Source: Glutamicibacter soli (GTDB lineage: Bacteria; Actinomycetota; Actinomycetes; Actinomycetales; Micrococcaceae). From it: a stretch of 64,000 bases of DNA. This document shows, one piece after another, positions 38,696 to 47,362 of the stretch; the first letter of the stretch is position 1, and the number at the start of each line of letters is the position of its first letter. Made by a program: the position numbers and the translations under genes. The stretch lies in contig NZ_POAF01000004.1 in NCBI RefSeq assembly GCF_003309065.1, positions 62,001 through 126,000 of the forward strand. Direction: 5' to 3'. Below the pieces are notes generated by a model. That model had not been told where the DNA came from. It made no database searches and saw only the letters and a list, made by a program, of their open reading frames with translations.

Positions 38696-39589
38696 CTAGC
38701 CGTCCACGCGGCGCAGGCGGGACAGCGGGGCCAGCTCGCCCGGGAAGACCTTCTTCACGCCGTCGCCCATGGCTTCTTCCAGGATGCGGATGTCGCGGAT
38801 CAGCGAGGCGAAGCCCTTCGGCTCGAGGCTGGAGGCCTGGTCCGAGCCCCACATGGTGCGGTCAAGGGTGATGTGGCGTTCCACGGTCACCGCGCCCAGG
38901 GCGACGGCTGCCAGCGAGATCTGCAGGCCGCGCTCGTGGCCCGAATAGCCCACCGGCACCTGGTAGCGGTCGCGCAGGGTCTCGATCATGCGCAGGTTGG
39001 CCTCTTCCGGAGGCAGCGGGTAGGTGCTGGTGGCGTGCATCAGCACCAGGTTGCTGGTGCCCAGGGTCTCCACCGCCTTGTCGATCTGCTCGATGGTGGA
39101 CATGCCGGTGGACAGGATGATCGGCTTGCCGGTTTCGCGCAGGGCGGTGAGCAGCTCGATATCGGTGACCGAGGCGGAGGCGACCTTGTGGGTCACCGCG
39201 CCCTGCTCCTCCATGAATTCGACGGACGGGACGTCCCATGGGGAGGCGAAGGCGTGCAGGCCCTTGGACGCGGCGTAGGAGATCAGCTCCTTGTACTGCG
39301 CGGCGTCGAACTCCACGCGGTAGCGGTAGTCCAGGTAGGTCATCTCGCCCCACGGGGTGGAGCGGATCTTGTCGCGCATGTCCAGCGGGGTGGAGATCTC
39401 CGGGGTGCGCTTCTGGAACTTCACCGCGTTGGCGCCGGCCTCGGCGGAGATGTCGATCAGCTGCTTGGCGATCTCCAAGTCGCCGTTGTGGTTGATGCCG
39501 ATCTCGCCGATCACGTAGACCTGCTGTCCTGCGCCGAGCAGGTTCTCGCCGATGGCTACCGGCTTGATGTCAGTGGTAATCGAGGTCAT
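38696..39589 (-). CDS. neuB: nonulosonic acid synthase (NeuB family, no SAF domain)
   Basis: The enzyme condenses phosphoenolpyruvate with a hexose or its 6-phosphate to give a nine-carbon keto acid. It has the NeuB TIM-barrel signatures VIGEIGINHNGDLEIAKQLI, GANAVKFQKRTPE, FASPWDVPSVEFME, KPIILSTGMSTIEQID, VLMHATSTYPLP, VPVGYSGHERGLQISLAAVA and VERHITLDRTMWGSDQASSL. At 297 residues it stops where typical NeuB proteins (about 340-350) continue into the antifreeze-like SAF domain, so that domain is missing. Which sugar it makes is unknown; see the Kdn argument in the findings. Confidence 0.9.
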   Translation of the reverse strand: MTSITTDIKPVAIGENLLGAGQQVYVIGEIGINHNGDLEIAKQLIDISAEAGANAVKFQKRTPEISTPLDMRDKIRSTPWGEMTYLDYRYRVEFDAAQYKELISYAASKGLHAFASPWDVPSVEFMEEQGAVTHKVASASVTDIELLTALRETGKPIILSTGMSTIEQIDKAVETLGTSNLVLMHATSTYPLPPEEANLRMIETLRDRYQVPVGYSGHERGLQISLAAVALGAVTVERHITLDRTMWGSDQASSLEPKGFASLIRDIRILEEAMGDGVKKVFPGELAPLSRLRRVDG

Positions 39590-39600
39590 GGTACTGCCTT

Positions 39601-40815
39601 TCAGTGGGTGAAATGTGTAAATTCTTGGGTTGCCGCACCGGTTTCGGCGCGGGCTGCGAGCACCAGCTCGGCCAGTTCCCGCACCGCTCCGTGCCCGCCG
39701 TTGCGGGCCAGGGTCAGCCGGGCTGCCTGGGCCACCTGCGGCTGGGCGTCTGCCACGGCCACCGGCCAGCCGACCAGGGACATGGCGCCCAGGTCGTTCA
39801 CGTCGTTGCCGACGTAGGCCACGCGGGCCGGGTTGATGGATTCGTCGGCCAGCCAGCGGGCCAGGTATTCGGCCTTGTTATCGATGCCGTGCGCCACCTC
39901 GACCTTCAGCTTGGCGGCGCGGGCCGCGACCACGGGGTTCGCTTCCTTGGACAGGATCAGGAACTTCACCCCGGCGGCGCGCAGCCGGGCGACGCCCATG
40001 CCGTCCGAGCGGGATACCCGCACGGCTTCGGTGCCGAACTGGTCGACGTAGGCGGTGTCTTCGGTGTGCACCCCGTCGAAATCGGTGACCACCGCGTCCA
40101 CCAGCACCGGGTCAAGATGCTGCTCCTCCTGCAGGGAGGCCAGCAGCAGGTCCGCTTCGGTGTCGATGTCGATCCCGTGCTCGGCAGGGACTTGATGCAC
40201 CGCTACACGTCCGAAGAAGCGGTGGTTCGCGGCCAGGAAGCCTTTCGAGTCCATGGCGTAGAACGCGCCGGTTTCGCGGAAGCGCGGTTCGCGGTCCTGC
40301 CGGCGGGGCCTGACGGACATGTCGTGGCCTACCGCTTGGGCGAGCCCAGCGGCATCCAGCGACCAGTGGAAGCCGTGGTCGGCGACGGCGGCGAAGCTGA
40401 CGTCCAGTTCGCCGCGCAGCACCCGGTTGACCGCCGCGTCCAGATCCGTCGGATCGATGAACGGGCTGGTGCATTGGATGAAGACGGTGGCCTGCGGCAG
40501 GTCCGGTTCGCGTTCAAGCACGTGGACCAGGACCGATTCGCTGGTGGCGGTGTCGCCGGCGATTTCTGCCGGGCGGTCCACCACGCGGGCCCCGTAGGCC
40601 AAGGCTTCGGCCTTGATCCCGGGATGGTCGGTGCTCACCACAACATCGCTGACTGAGGCTGCGGCCTGGGCGGATTCGATGGCGCGTCCCAGCAGGGACT
40701 TGCCGTGGATCCGGCGGAGGTTCTTAAGCTCGATGCCCTTGGATCCTCCCCGTGCGGGGATGATGGCCAGGACCTGCGGCTGATTGGTGTTGCTCACGAA
40801 TTCGACGTTAAACAC
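39601..40815 (-). CDS. neuA: CMP-nonulosonate cytidylyltransferase fused to a KdsC-type HAD phosphatase
   Basis: The 404-residue protein is a two-domain fusion. Residues about 14-230 are a CMP-sialate synthetase: LAIIPARGGSKGIELKNLRR, VVVSTDHPGIKAEAL, then TVFIQCTSPFIDPTDLDAAV and ETGAFYAMDSKGF. Residues about 240-390 are a HAD domain: VDAVVTDFDGVHTED, ILSKEANPVVAARAAKL, VAYVGNDVNDLGAM. The phosphatase would remove the 9-phosphate of a nonulosonate before activation with CTP. It is the first gene of a six-gene operon. The start is GTG 40815 or GTG 40797, both with poor ribosome binding sites. A CACCCGGGTG palindrome lies just upstream (about 40824-40836). Confidence 0.9.
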   Translation of the reverse strand: MFNVEFVSNTNQPQVLAIIPARGGSKGIELKNLRRIHGKSLLGRAIESAQAAASVSDVVVSTDHPGIKAEALAYGARVVDRPAEIAGDTATSESVLVHVLEREPDLPQATVFIQCTSPFIDPTDLDAAVNRVLRGELDVSFAAVADHGFHWSLDAAGLAQAVGHDMSVRPRRQDREPRFRETGAFYAMDSKGFLAANHRFFGRVAVHQVPAEHGIDIDTEADLLLASLQEEQHLDPVLVDAVVTDFDGVHTEDTAYVDQFGTEAVRVSRSDGMGVARLRAAGVKFLILSKEANPVVAARAAKLKVEVAHGIDNKAEYLARWLADESINPARVAYVGNDVNDLGAMSLVGWPVAVADAQPQVAQAARLTLARNGGHGAVRELAELVLAARAETGAATQEFTHFTH

Positions 40816-41083
40816 CCGAGTTAACCACCCGGGTGCGCTGAGGTAAACGCAGGGTGAAGTGCGGGTTTAATTACCTGTTGGTTCGCTGGAGGCCTTGCCG
40901 TCCCCTCTTCGGTGCCATGTCTCCGGACCTTCCGGGGGCCTGGCCGCACCGGGGAATCCGTCGGGGTATTTCGCGGCCCCGCATCGGCGCGTGGACCGCG
41001 GCGCCCGTAATTTTGTGAACCCAAGTGATGAAACATGAGCTGGCGGCGCCGTTCAAATAGGCCCAGCTACTAGGCTGGAGGGT

Positions 41084-42598
41084 ATGCGCGAGTCTAAGCA
41101 GCCACAGTCCACCCGGGGCCCGTTGCGGATCACCGTGCCCTCGAGGGCCGACGGGTTTCTGCGCCAGTTCACCGCCGTGATCGGCGGGCCGCTGGGCAGG
41201 CACAGCGACCCCGGACGGGTGAACCCCGGATTCTTCACGGTGGAACGCGTGCTGATCCTGATGACCATCGCGGCATCGCTGCTGATGCTGCTGGCCAAGA
41301 ACCCCTGCCGCGTCAACGGCTGGGGCGGCAGCAATCCCTATCTCTACGCCTGCTACAGCGACTGGGTGCCGCTGTTCGGGGCCCGCGGCTTCGCTGAGAA
41401 CCCGTGGGTGCCGTTCTCGGCGCAAGCGCAGTTCGAGTATCCGGTGCTGATGAGCGCGGTCGCCTCCGTGGTGGCCTGGCTGGTTCCCGAGGGGGCCGCC
41501 AACCGCTCGCTGATCTACTTCGACATGAACCTGGTCCTCGTGGCGATCCTGTGGATCGTCACCGTTGTCTGCACCCTGCGCATGGGAGGGCGCCGCCCGT
41601 GGGACGCCGCCATGGTGGCCATCGCCCCGGGCATCATCCTGGCCGGGAGCATCAACTGGGACATGTGGGCAGTGGCCCTGCTGGCCCTGGGCATGCTCAG
41701 CTTCGCGCGCAGGCACACGGTGCTGGCGGGCATCCTCATCGGCCTTGGCGCCGCCATGAAGATCTACCCGTTCTTCGTGCTCGGCGCGGTGCTGGTGATC
41801 GCGGTGCGCACCGGAAAACTCAAACCCTTCTGGGTCACGGCCGGCACCGCGACGCTGACTTGGGCCCTGGTCAACCTGCCCTATGCGCTGGCCTACCCGG
41901 ACTCGTTCAAGCACTTCTTCGCCTTCTCCTCCGAACGCGGCGCCGGCTTCTCCAGCTTCTGGCACGTCTGGAACCTGCTGGCCGGCAAGTCCGAGGTGCT
42001 CGAGCCTGTCAACGCCGAGCAGATGTCCTTCTGGGGGCTGGCCATCTTCTTCCTGTGCTGCGCGGGCATCGCGGTGCTCGGCCTGCTTGCCAAGCGCACC
42101 CCGCGGCTGGGCTCGCTGGCATTTTTGATCGTGGCCTCCTTCGTCATGGTCAACAAGGTGTATTCGCCGCAGTTCGTCGTCTGGCTGATCCCGCTGTTCG
42201 CCCTGGCCCTGCCGCGCTGGCGTGAATTCGCGATCTGGATGCTGGTGGAAGTCGCCCACTTCTACGGGCTCTGGTTCTACCTGGACTCGCTGGACGCCGA
42301 CGACATCCACAAGGTGTTCCCGGAAAACGGCTACATCTTCCTGGTCCTCGCCCACATGCTGATGCTGGCGTACCTGATGTACCTGGTGGCGCGTTCGGTG
42401 CTCGATCCGCGCCGCGATCCCATCCGCGCAGTGGGACAGGACGACCCGCTGGCCGGCCCGTTCGCCGGCATGCCCGACGCCTTCACCCTGCGCGGCTCGA
42501 GGGCCTGCGGGGCCCGGAACCCGCAGAAAGAAAAGGAACCAGTGGAATCCACAGGCCATCCCGAACCCGCATCGACCACCACGGGACCCACCGCATGA
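41084..42598 (+). CDS. GT87-type membrane mannosyltransferase
   Basis: The 504-residue polytopic protein has about 10-12 hydrophobic helices. A conserved first loop holds NPCRVNGWGGSNPYLYACYS and the acidic residues expected of a polyprenol-dependent GT-C enzyme. GILIGLGAAMKIYPFFVLGA and VMVNKVYSPQFVVWLIPLF are typical of GT87 (former DUF2029) mannosyltransferases of actinobacteria, which use polyprenyl-phosphomannose outside the membrane. The tail is polar and disordered. In related genomes this gene precedes rpsF-ssb-rpsR-rplI; here the next genes are different. Confidence 0.8.
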   Translation: MRESKQPQSTRGPLRITVPSRADGFLRQFTAVIGGPLGRHSDPGRVNPGFFTVERVLILMTIAASLLMLLAKNPCRVNGWGGSNPYLYACYSDWVPLFGARGFAENPWVPFSAQAQFEYPVLMSAVASVVAWLVPEGAANRSLIYFDMNLVLVAILWIVTVVCTLRMGGRRPWDAAMVAIAPGIILAGSINWDMWAVALLALGMLSFARRHTVLAGILIGLGAAMKIYPFFVLGAVLVIAVRTGKLKPFWVTAGTATLTWALVNLPYALAYPDSFKHFFAFSSERGAGFSSFWHVWNLLAGKSEVLEPVNAEQMSFWGLAIFFLCCAGIAVLGLLAKRTPRLGSLAFLIVASFVMVNKVYSPQFVVWLIPLFALALPRWREFAIWMLVEVAHFYGLWFYLDSLDADDIHKVFPENGYIFLVLAHMLMLAYLMYLVARSVLDPRRDPIRAVGQDDPLAGPFAGMPDAFTLRGSRACGARNPQKEKEPVESTGHPEPASTTTGPTA

Positions 42599-44022
42599 GC
42601 GCCGTAGCGGTCATCGGCTCCGGCCCGAACGGGCTGGCCGCCGCCGCGGTCGCCGCCCGTGCCGGGCTGGACGTCACCGTGTACGAGGCCAACGACACCC
42701 TGGGCGGGGCGGCACGCACCCAGCCGCTGGGCGGGTCGGCGGCCCGCTTCGATTTGGGCAGCGCGGTGCATCCCATGGCCCTGCAGTCCCCGGCGATGCG
42801 CGAGCTGGGGGTGCTGGACGCGGTGGACTTCATCATCCCGGAGCTGTCCTTCGCCCATGTGCTCGACGACCGCACCGCCTACGCCTGGCGGGACCTCGAG
42901 CGCACCGCGCAGGATCTGGGCGCCGGCGGGGCGCTGTACTCCCGGCTACTGTCTCCGCTGGTGCAGCGGATGGACGAGCTGGGCGACACCCTGCTCAACC
43001 CGCTGCTGAAGGTCCCCTCGCACCCGGTGACGCTGGCCGCCTTCGGCGCCAGCACCCTGGGCGGCATGGGGCTGAAGGACCTGTTCTCCTCGAAGCACGA
43101 ACGGGCCGCGGCGCTGTACGCCGGTTGTTCCGCCCACGTGGCCGGGGGATCGCGCGGCCCGGCCAACGCGGGTGCGGGATTGTTCCTTGCGGCGGCGGCC
43201 CATGCCAAGGGCTGGCCCATTCCGCGCGGCGGATCCCAGGCGATTTCCGATGCGCTCGCCGAACAGGTCAAGGCCCGCGGTGGGCGCCTGCGCACCGGCC
43301 AGCGGGTCACCAGCCTCGGCCAGCTGCCCGAAGACATCGTCCTGTTCGACACGTCCGCGGAGATGGCCGGGCAGATCGCCGGAAACCGGCTGCCGTCCAA
43401 GCTGTCCAAGGCGCTGGCGGCCACACGTCGGTCTCCGGGCAGCTGCCTGGTCCATTACGTGCTCTCGGAGCCGGTGCCCTGGAAAGACCCGGTGCTGGCG
43501 CAGGCCGGGACCGTACACCTGGGCGGGACAGCCGCGCAGGTGGGCCGCGCGGAGCGCGAAGCCAAGCACCGCGCGCCGGGCAAGCCGTTCATGATCGTTT
43601 CCCAGCCTTCGGTCTTCGACGGCTCGCGCGCGCCGCACGGCCGGCAGGTTCTCTGGGCCTACTGCCATGTGCCGCTGGGCTCCCCTGCGGACATGAGCGG
43701 ACAGATCCGCTCGATGATCGAGGCCGCCGCCCCGGGATTCAGCGAGCTGATCATCGAATCCCATGTAGTCACCGCGCAGGGGCTGGAAGCGCAGAACGCC
43801 GCGCTGGTGGGCGGCGATCTGTCCGGCGGCACCATGGACCTGTTGGGCAGCATCCGACGTCCGGTGATTTCAACCGATCCCTGGTACCTGGGCAGCAAGG
43901 GGCTGTACCTGGTCTCCTCGGCAGTCCCGCCCGGACCATCGGTCCACGGCATGGGAGGGTTCCTCGGCGCCAAGTCGATGCTGAAACGAGAATTCGGCAT
44001 CACCTGGGAGGATTCCATGTAA
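42595..44022 (+). CDS. FAD-dependent oxidoreductase, phytoene desaturase/PYROXD2-like
   Basis: The 475-residue protein starts with a strong dinucleotide motif, VAVIGSGPNGLAAAAVAARA, followed by GLDVTVYEANDTLGGAARTQ. This is the layout of amine oxidase/phytoene desaturase-type flavoproteins. LDRAT-like DLERTAQDLGAGG and the C-terminal LVSSAVPPGPSVHGMGGFLG complete the FAD fold. It overlaps the GT87 gene by 4 bp (ATGA). The substrate is unknown; carotenoid desaturation is not supported by neighbours. Confidence 0.8.
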   Translation: MSAVAVIGSGPNGLAAAAVAARAGLDVTVYEANDTLGGAARTQPLGGSAARFDLGSAVHPMALQSPAMRELGVLDAVDFIIPELSFAHVLDDRTAYAWRDLERTAQDLGAGGALYSRLLSPLVQRMDELGDTLLNPLLKVPSHPVTLAAFGASTLGGMGLKDLFSSKHERAAALYAGCSAHVAGGSRGPANAGAGLFLAAAAHAKGWPIPRGGSQAISDALAEQVKARGGRLRTGQRVTSLGQLPEDIVLFDTSAEMAGQIAGNRLPSKLSKALAATRRSPGSCLVHYVLSEPVPWKDPVLAQAGTVHLGGTAAQVGRAEREAKHRAPGKPFMIVSQPSVFDGSRAPHGRQVLWAYCHVPLGSPADMSGQIRSMIEAAAPGFSELIIESHVVTAQGLEAQNAALVGGDLSGGTMDLLGSIRRPVISTDPWYLGSKGLYLVSSAVPPGPSVHGMGGFLGAKSMLKREFGITWEDSM

Positions 44023-44310
44023 GAGACGGTGCCAACAGGAAACAGCTGGTTCTGAAGGCTTTCGATTGGGCCTTGCATCCCACCGATAAGTATGACGAAG
44101 CCCTGCAGCATGGACGTGACTAGGGGCTTACGCAAACAACCTGACAATCTCGGGAGGGCAGGCGCGTGACCTTCTCGTGTAAACGGTTCCCGGCAAACCC
44201 TGCTTGACGCTGTCTGTGCCTGCTTCATTGCCTGATGACGTGCCTGGCGTGGTTGATCACGCTGGCGTTAATACTTACTGCGGATGTTTCACTCCTATTG
44301 GCGCGATCTC

Positions 44311-44664
44311 TTAGCTGAGCATGTTCACGGTGAAGAAACTCGTGCCAGCGGCGATCAGAAATAATGCTGGAATCCCGAGCCACCTGGGCAACATCACGGC
44401 TCCGCGAACACGTTCGCTAGAACTCGAATCGGAGCTTGAACGAGACTGTCCGAGAATGCTCAAAGTGAGCAATAACGCCGCGCCTGCAACCATGCAGATG
44501 ATCCCATATGAAACATTCGATGACATGGGTTTAAAGGCTCTTAAAAGTTCAGCGTGGTGCAGGATGTTCAGCACGGCCGTAGCCCCGCCGTATACAACAA
44601 TATCTGTGAGACTTGAAGTGGCTGGTCTGGGACTAGCTGGCAGGATAGGAACCAGCCGCCCCAC
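44311..44664 (-). CDS. small membrane protein of unknown function, perhaps 5'-truncated by IS110
   Basis: The frame gives up to 117 residues with three hydrophobic segments (DIVVYGGATAVLNIL, YGIICMVAGAALLLTLSIL and LGIPALFLIAAGTSFFTVNM) split by a Ser-rich loop. The only upstream start is GTG 44664 without a ribosome binding site, and that point lies close to the presumed IS110 left end. A 5' truncation is therefore likely. It points the same way as the small genes at 47363-47830 and may be a further part of that disrupted operon. Confidence 0.4.
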   Translation of the reverse strand: MGRLVPILPASPRPATSSLTDIVVYGGATAVLNILHHAELLRAFKPMSSNVSYGIICMVAGAALLLTLSILGQSRSSSDSSSSERVRGAVMLPRWLGIPALFLIAAGTSFFTVNMLS

Positions 44665-44734
44665 CCTGGATGTGACTCAAACAATATCTGACCTGTCACA
44701 GTGTCATGCTTCGGACTTGTCCATCTAACTGGGG

Positions 44735-44875
44735 TGGGTCGGCCGGGACCAATCCGGCCCATCACGGTAGCTTCATCAGAAGAATGTCCACCCCCAACTA
44801 GAGGGTGTGACCCATCACAGTACTGTTCCGTAGTGACCCTTACCCGGACTGGTGCCGGCCGTTCACGGCCGACCG
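44735..44875 (+). ncRNA. candidate IS110 bridge RNA region
   Basis: The non-coding stretch before the transposase has three hairpins: GGCCGG/CCGGCC (44741-44759), CACCC/GGGTG (44789-44807) and CGGCCG/CGGCCG (44856-44871). IS110 elements are known to transcribe a structured bridge RNA from this position that pairs with target and donor DNA. The RNA limits are my estimate. Confidence 0.45.
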
Positions 44876-44900
44876 AGAAAATCCAGGAAAGGAAACTACG

Positions 44901-45989
44901 GTGACCGCACAACCTATCGTCGCGCATTGCCACCCATTTGTCGTGGGTGTCGACACTCACGCACGCAATCATGTCTACGCCATCATCGATTCCAGCAACG
45001 GCGCCCTGCTCGATACCCAGTCGTTCCCAGTCAGCAGCACCGGCATCAACCGGGCCGTCAACTGGGTCGCACGACGCACCCAAGGCGCAGCAGATACCCT
45101 CTGGGTCATTGAAGGAGCTGCCACGTACGGAGCGATCCTTGCCGGCACCGTTGCCGCCCACGGATTCCCCGTCACCGAGGCACCACGCATGAGCAAGAAG
45201 CAGAACCGCGGCGTAGGAAAAACCGATGCCTTGGACGCCCAGCGACTGGCCAGGGCCTCTCTCCCGCTGCCGGTAGACAAGTTGCGCCATCCGCGGCTGC
45301 ATGAAGGAATTCGGCAAAGTCTGCGCATCCTCGTCACGGCACGCAGCTCGATGGCGAAAGACCGCACCAGATCGGTCAACGCATTGAACGCTTTGGTGCG
45401 CTGCAACGGCCTGGGGATCGACGCCCGCAAGAAGCTGACCGGTAGCCAAATCACCGAGGTCAGCCGGTGGCGGGAACGGGAAGAAGAACTGTCGCTGAGG
45501 ATTGCACGCGCCGAAGCGGTGCGACTGGCCAAGCATATTCTGGACTTGGAACAGCAGCTGAAGGCCAATGAGCAGCAGTTGGATGAACTGGTTAGGGTCA
45601 GCGAAGCGGCGCCGTTGTTGGGTGAGATCGGCTTCAAGGCAATCACGGCAGCGAAGTGTTTCGTCGCGTGGTCCCATGAAGGGCGAGTGCGTGATGAGGC
45701 GGCGTTTGCCTGCTTGGCTGGGGTGAATCCGATTCCTGCGTCATCGGGGAACACGACCCGGCACCGGCTTAATCGAGGCGGTGATCGGTCATTGAATTCT
45801 GCCCTGCATATGGCTGCGATCACGCGCATGACCTATGACGAGGAGACGCGAATTTACGTTGAGAAGCGCCGGACTGAAGGCAAGAGCAATCGGGAGATCC
45901 GCAGATGCATCAAGCGTTATCTAGCCCGTCGAATTTTCAAGATCTTCAGTATTTCAGCACAGATCGATGAGGTTCCGGTTGCGGCTTGA
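44901..45989 (+). CDS. IS110-family transposase (bridge-RNA-guided recombinase)
   Basis: The 362-residue protein appears intact. The RuvC-like DEDD domain has VGVDTHARNHVYAI, WVIEGAATYGAIL and GVGKTDALDAQRLA. A helical coiled segment lies near residues 185-235. The C-terminal Transposase_20 domain has FACLAGVNPIPASSG followed by RLNRGGDRSLNSALHMAAI, with the catalytic serine in PIPASSG. It ends 36 bp past the stop codon of the convergent ISL3 gene. Confidence 0.93.
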   Translation: MTAQPIVAHCHPFVVGVDTHARNHVYAIIDSSNGALLDTQSFPVSSTGINRAVNWVARRTQGAADTLWVIEGAATYGAILAGTVAAHGFPVTEAPRMSKKQNRGVGKTDALDAQRLARASLPLPVDKLRHPRLHEGIRQSLRILVTARSSMAKDRTRSVNALNALVRCNGLGIDARKKLTGSQITEVSRWREREEELSLRIARAEAVRLAKHILDLEQQLKANEQQLDELVRVSEAAPLLGEIGFKAITAAKCFVAWSHEGRVRDEAAFACLAGVNPIPASSGNTTRHRLNRGGDRSLNSALHMAAITRMTYDEETRIYVEKRRTEGKSNREIRRCIKRYLARRIFKIFSISAQIDEVPVAA

Positions 45990-47253
45990 CAGACATAGAA
46001 GAGTCCGACGCCGATAATGACCATGATTCCGGTAGCCTCGACCGATCCGTTTCAGGTTCTTCGCCGTCAGATTCGCCGCCTCACTCCGCGCGTTCGTCAG
46101 CCTCGTTCGGATGAAGACCAGCAGCTGGCTGCGCCAGGCCGTGAGCGTGCGGAACAGCGACTTCGCCTCAACCATTTTCGTTGCTCTCACGGATTTCTCC
46201 AGCACCGCCCACCTCGACTGGAACTCATGGATATCCCTGGTCTTCAACAGCTGCCGCACGTGCTCCTTGATCCCGTAGATCACCCCCAGTTCGGGATCTG
46301 ATTCGAGGATCAGCTTCAGGCGTTCAACCTGCGTGATCGACAGGTTCTCCAGATTACAGGTCAATAATTTCCGGTACTTGTAGGCCGGATCCGCCGCTCT
46401 TCCTCGGCGTTCATGCACCTCGTGGGAACGGCGCCGGCGTACCTGGGTGATCATCAAATTCGCGCGGGCAATCACATGGAAATGGTCCACGCTGATCTTC
46501 GCCTTGGGCAGGGTTTCCCGCACCGCTTTGCGGAACTCTGAAGACATATCAATGGCCACGAACTGGACCCTTTGACGCCAGTACCGCGGCCGGGACTTCA
46601 ACCATTTGCGCACCGTCGCACCACGGCGCCCGTCGACGATATCCAGGATCTTGCCGGTATCCAGGTCGGTGAACACGATGGACCACGGCTCGATCCGCAC
46701 GACTTTCCCGTTCCGGCCGCGGGCGTAGCGGACCTTGCGGAACCTGTGCTCGTCGATGCCCAGGCGCCGGACGAACATCCGGTCCACGTCCCCGACCAAC
46801 TCCCCGACAGCGTTCAGTCGGGCCATCACCGCAGGCCAGGACACCCCGTGCGCCGCGGCGACCCGGGAAACGGCGCGCAGCTCGCAGCTCGCAGCTCATC
46901 TCGTCCACCAGGCGCTGGGAAAGCCTGGTGGTGATCCTGGCCCGGAAGGGAATCTGCGCGGTGGTTTGCACGAACGAGCGGCGTTCGCAGGCAGGTTCCT
47001 GGCAGGCCATGCGGCGCTTGCGCACCCAGATCTGCAGGCCGTCACCGCCGGCGAGAAGGTCCTTGACCCGGTGCACCGGTCTGGCCTGGATCCTGGTGGT
47101 CAGCACCCCGCAGGAGGGGCAGGCTGCTTCGGTGGCGACCGGTTCGATGAGGACCTGCCGTCCGGCAGGTTCGTGGGTGGCGGTGATGACGTGGTAGTCG
47201 GTGAGGTTCAGCAGAATCGACGCAGCGTCGATTTGCCCGGTATCCTTGAACAC
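45954..47253 (-). pseudogene. ISL3-family transposase, frameshifted
   Basis: GTG 47253 opens MFKDTGQIDAASILLNLTDY, with zinc-finger cysteines (CPSCGVLTTR and CQEPACERRS) and RLSQRLVDEMSCELRA. The frame then shifts. The rest (WPAVMARLNAVGELVGDVDR, RRLGIDEHRFRKVRYARGRN, AIDMSSEFRKAVRETLPKA, DHFHVIARANLMITQVRRRR) continues in the other frame with DDE residues intact. The shift coincides with a third copy of the heptamer GAGCTGC at 46877-46897; removing one copy restores one frame. The last residues appear to be read from IS110 sequence, so the natural C terminus is lost too. Confidence 0.9.
46877..46897 (-). repeat. three tandem copies of a heptamer that cause the ISL3 frameshift
   Basis: On the minus strand GAGCTGC occurs three times in a row. 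With two copies the reading is DEMSCELRAV..., continuous with the downstream frame. Confidence 0.88.
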
Positions 47254-47362
47254 GGCTCGTAGTTCCTTGCAGATGAATTTGTTTTAGTCGACATCCATCT
47301 TCGCAGAGGACTGCGAGCCTTACTTATTTTGGGGTCACCACGCTAAAAATCGAAAAGCCGGT

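Larger units (their letters stand above)
44690..46000 (+). mobile_element. IS110-family element (limits approximate)
   Basis: The element is a transposase gene with a structured non-coding left end of about 200 bp and a very short right end. IS110 elements lack terminal inverted repeats, so the exact ends cannot be fixed by eye. The right end lies against or inside the 3' end of the ISL3 transposase gene, whose last codons overlap it. Confidence 0.7.

Noticed and set aside
40871-42559. A 562-codon minus-strand frame opposite the GT87 gene
   Set aside because: Antisense shadow. The plus strand encodes a well-formed membrane protein coupled to the next gene.
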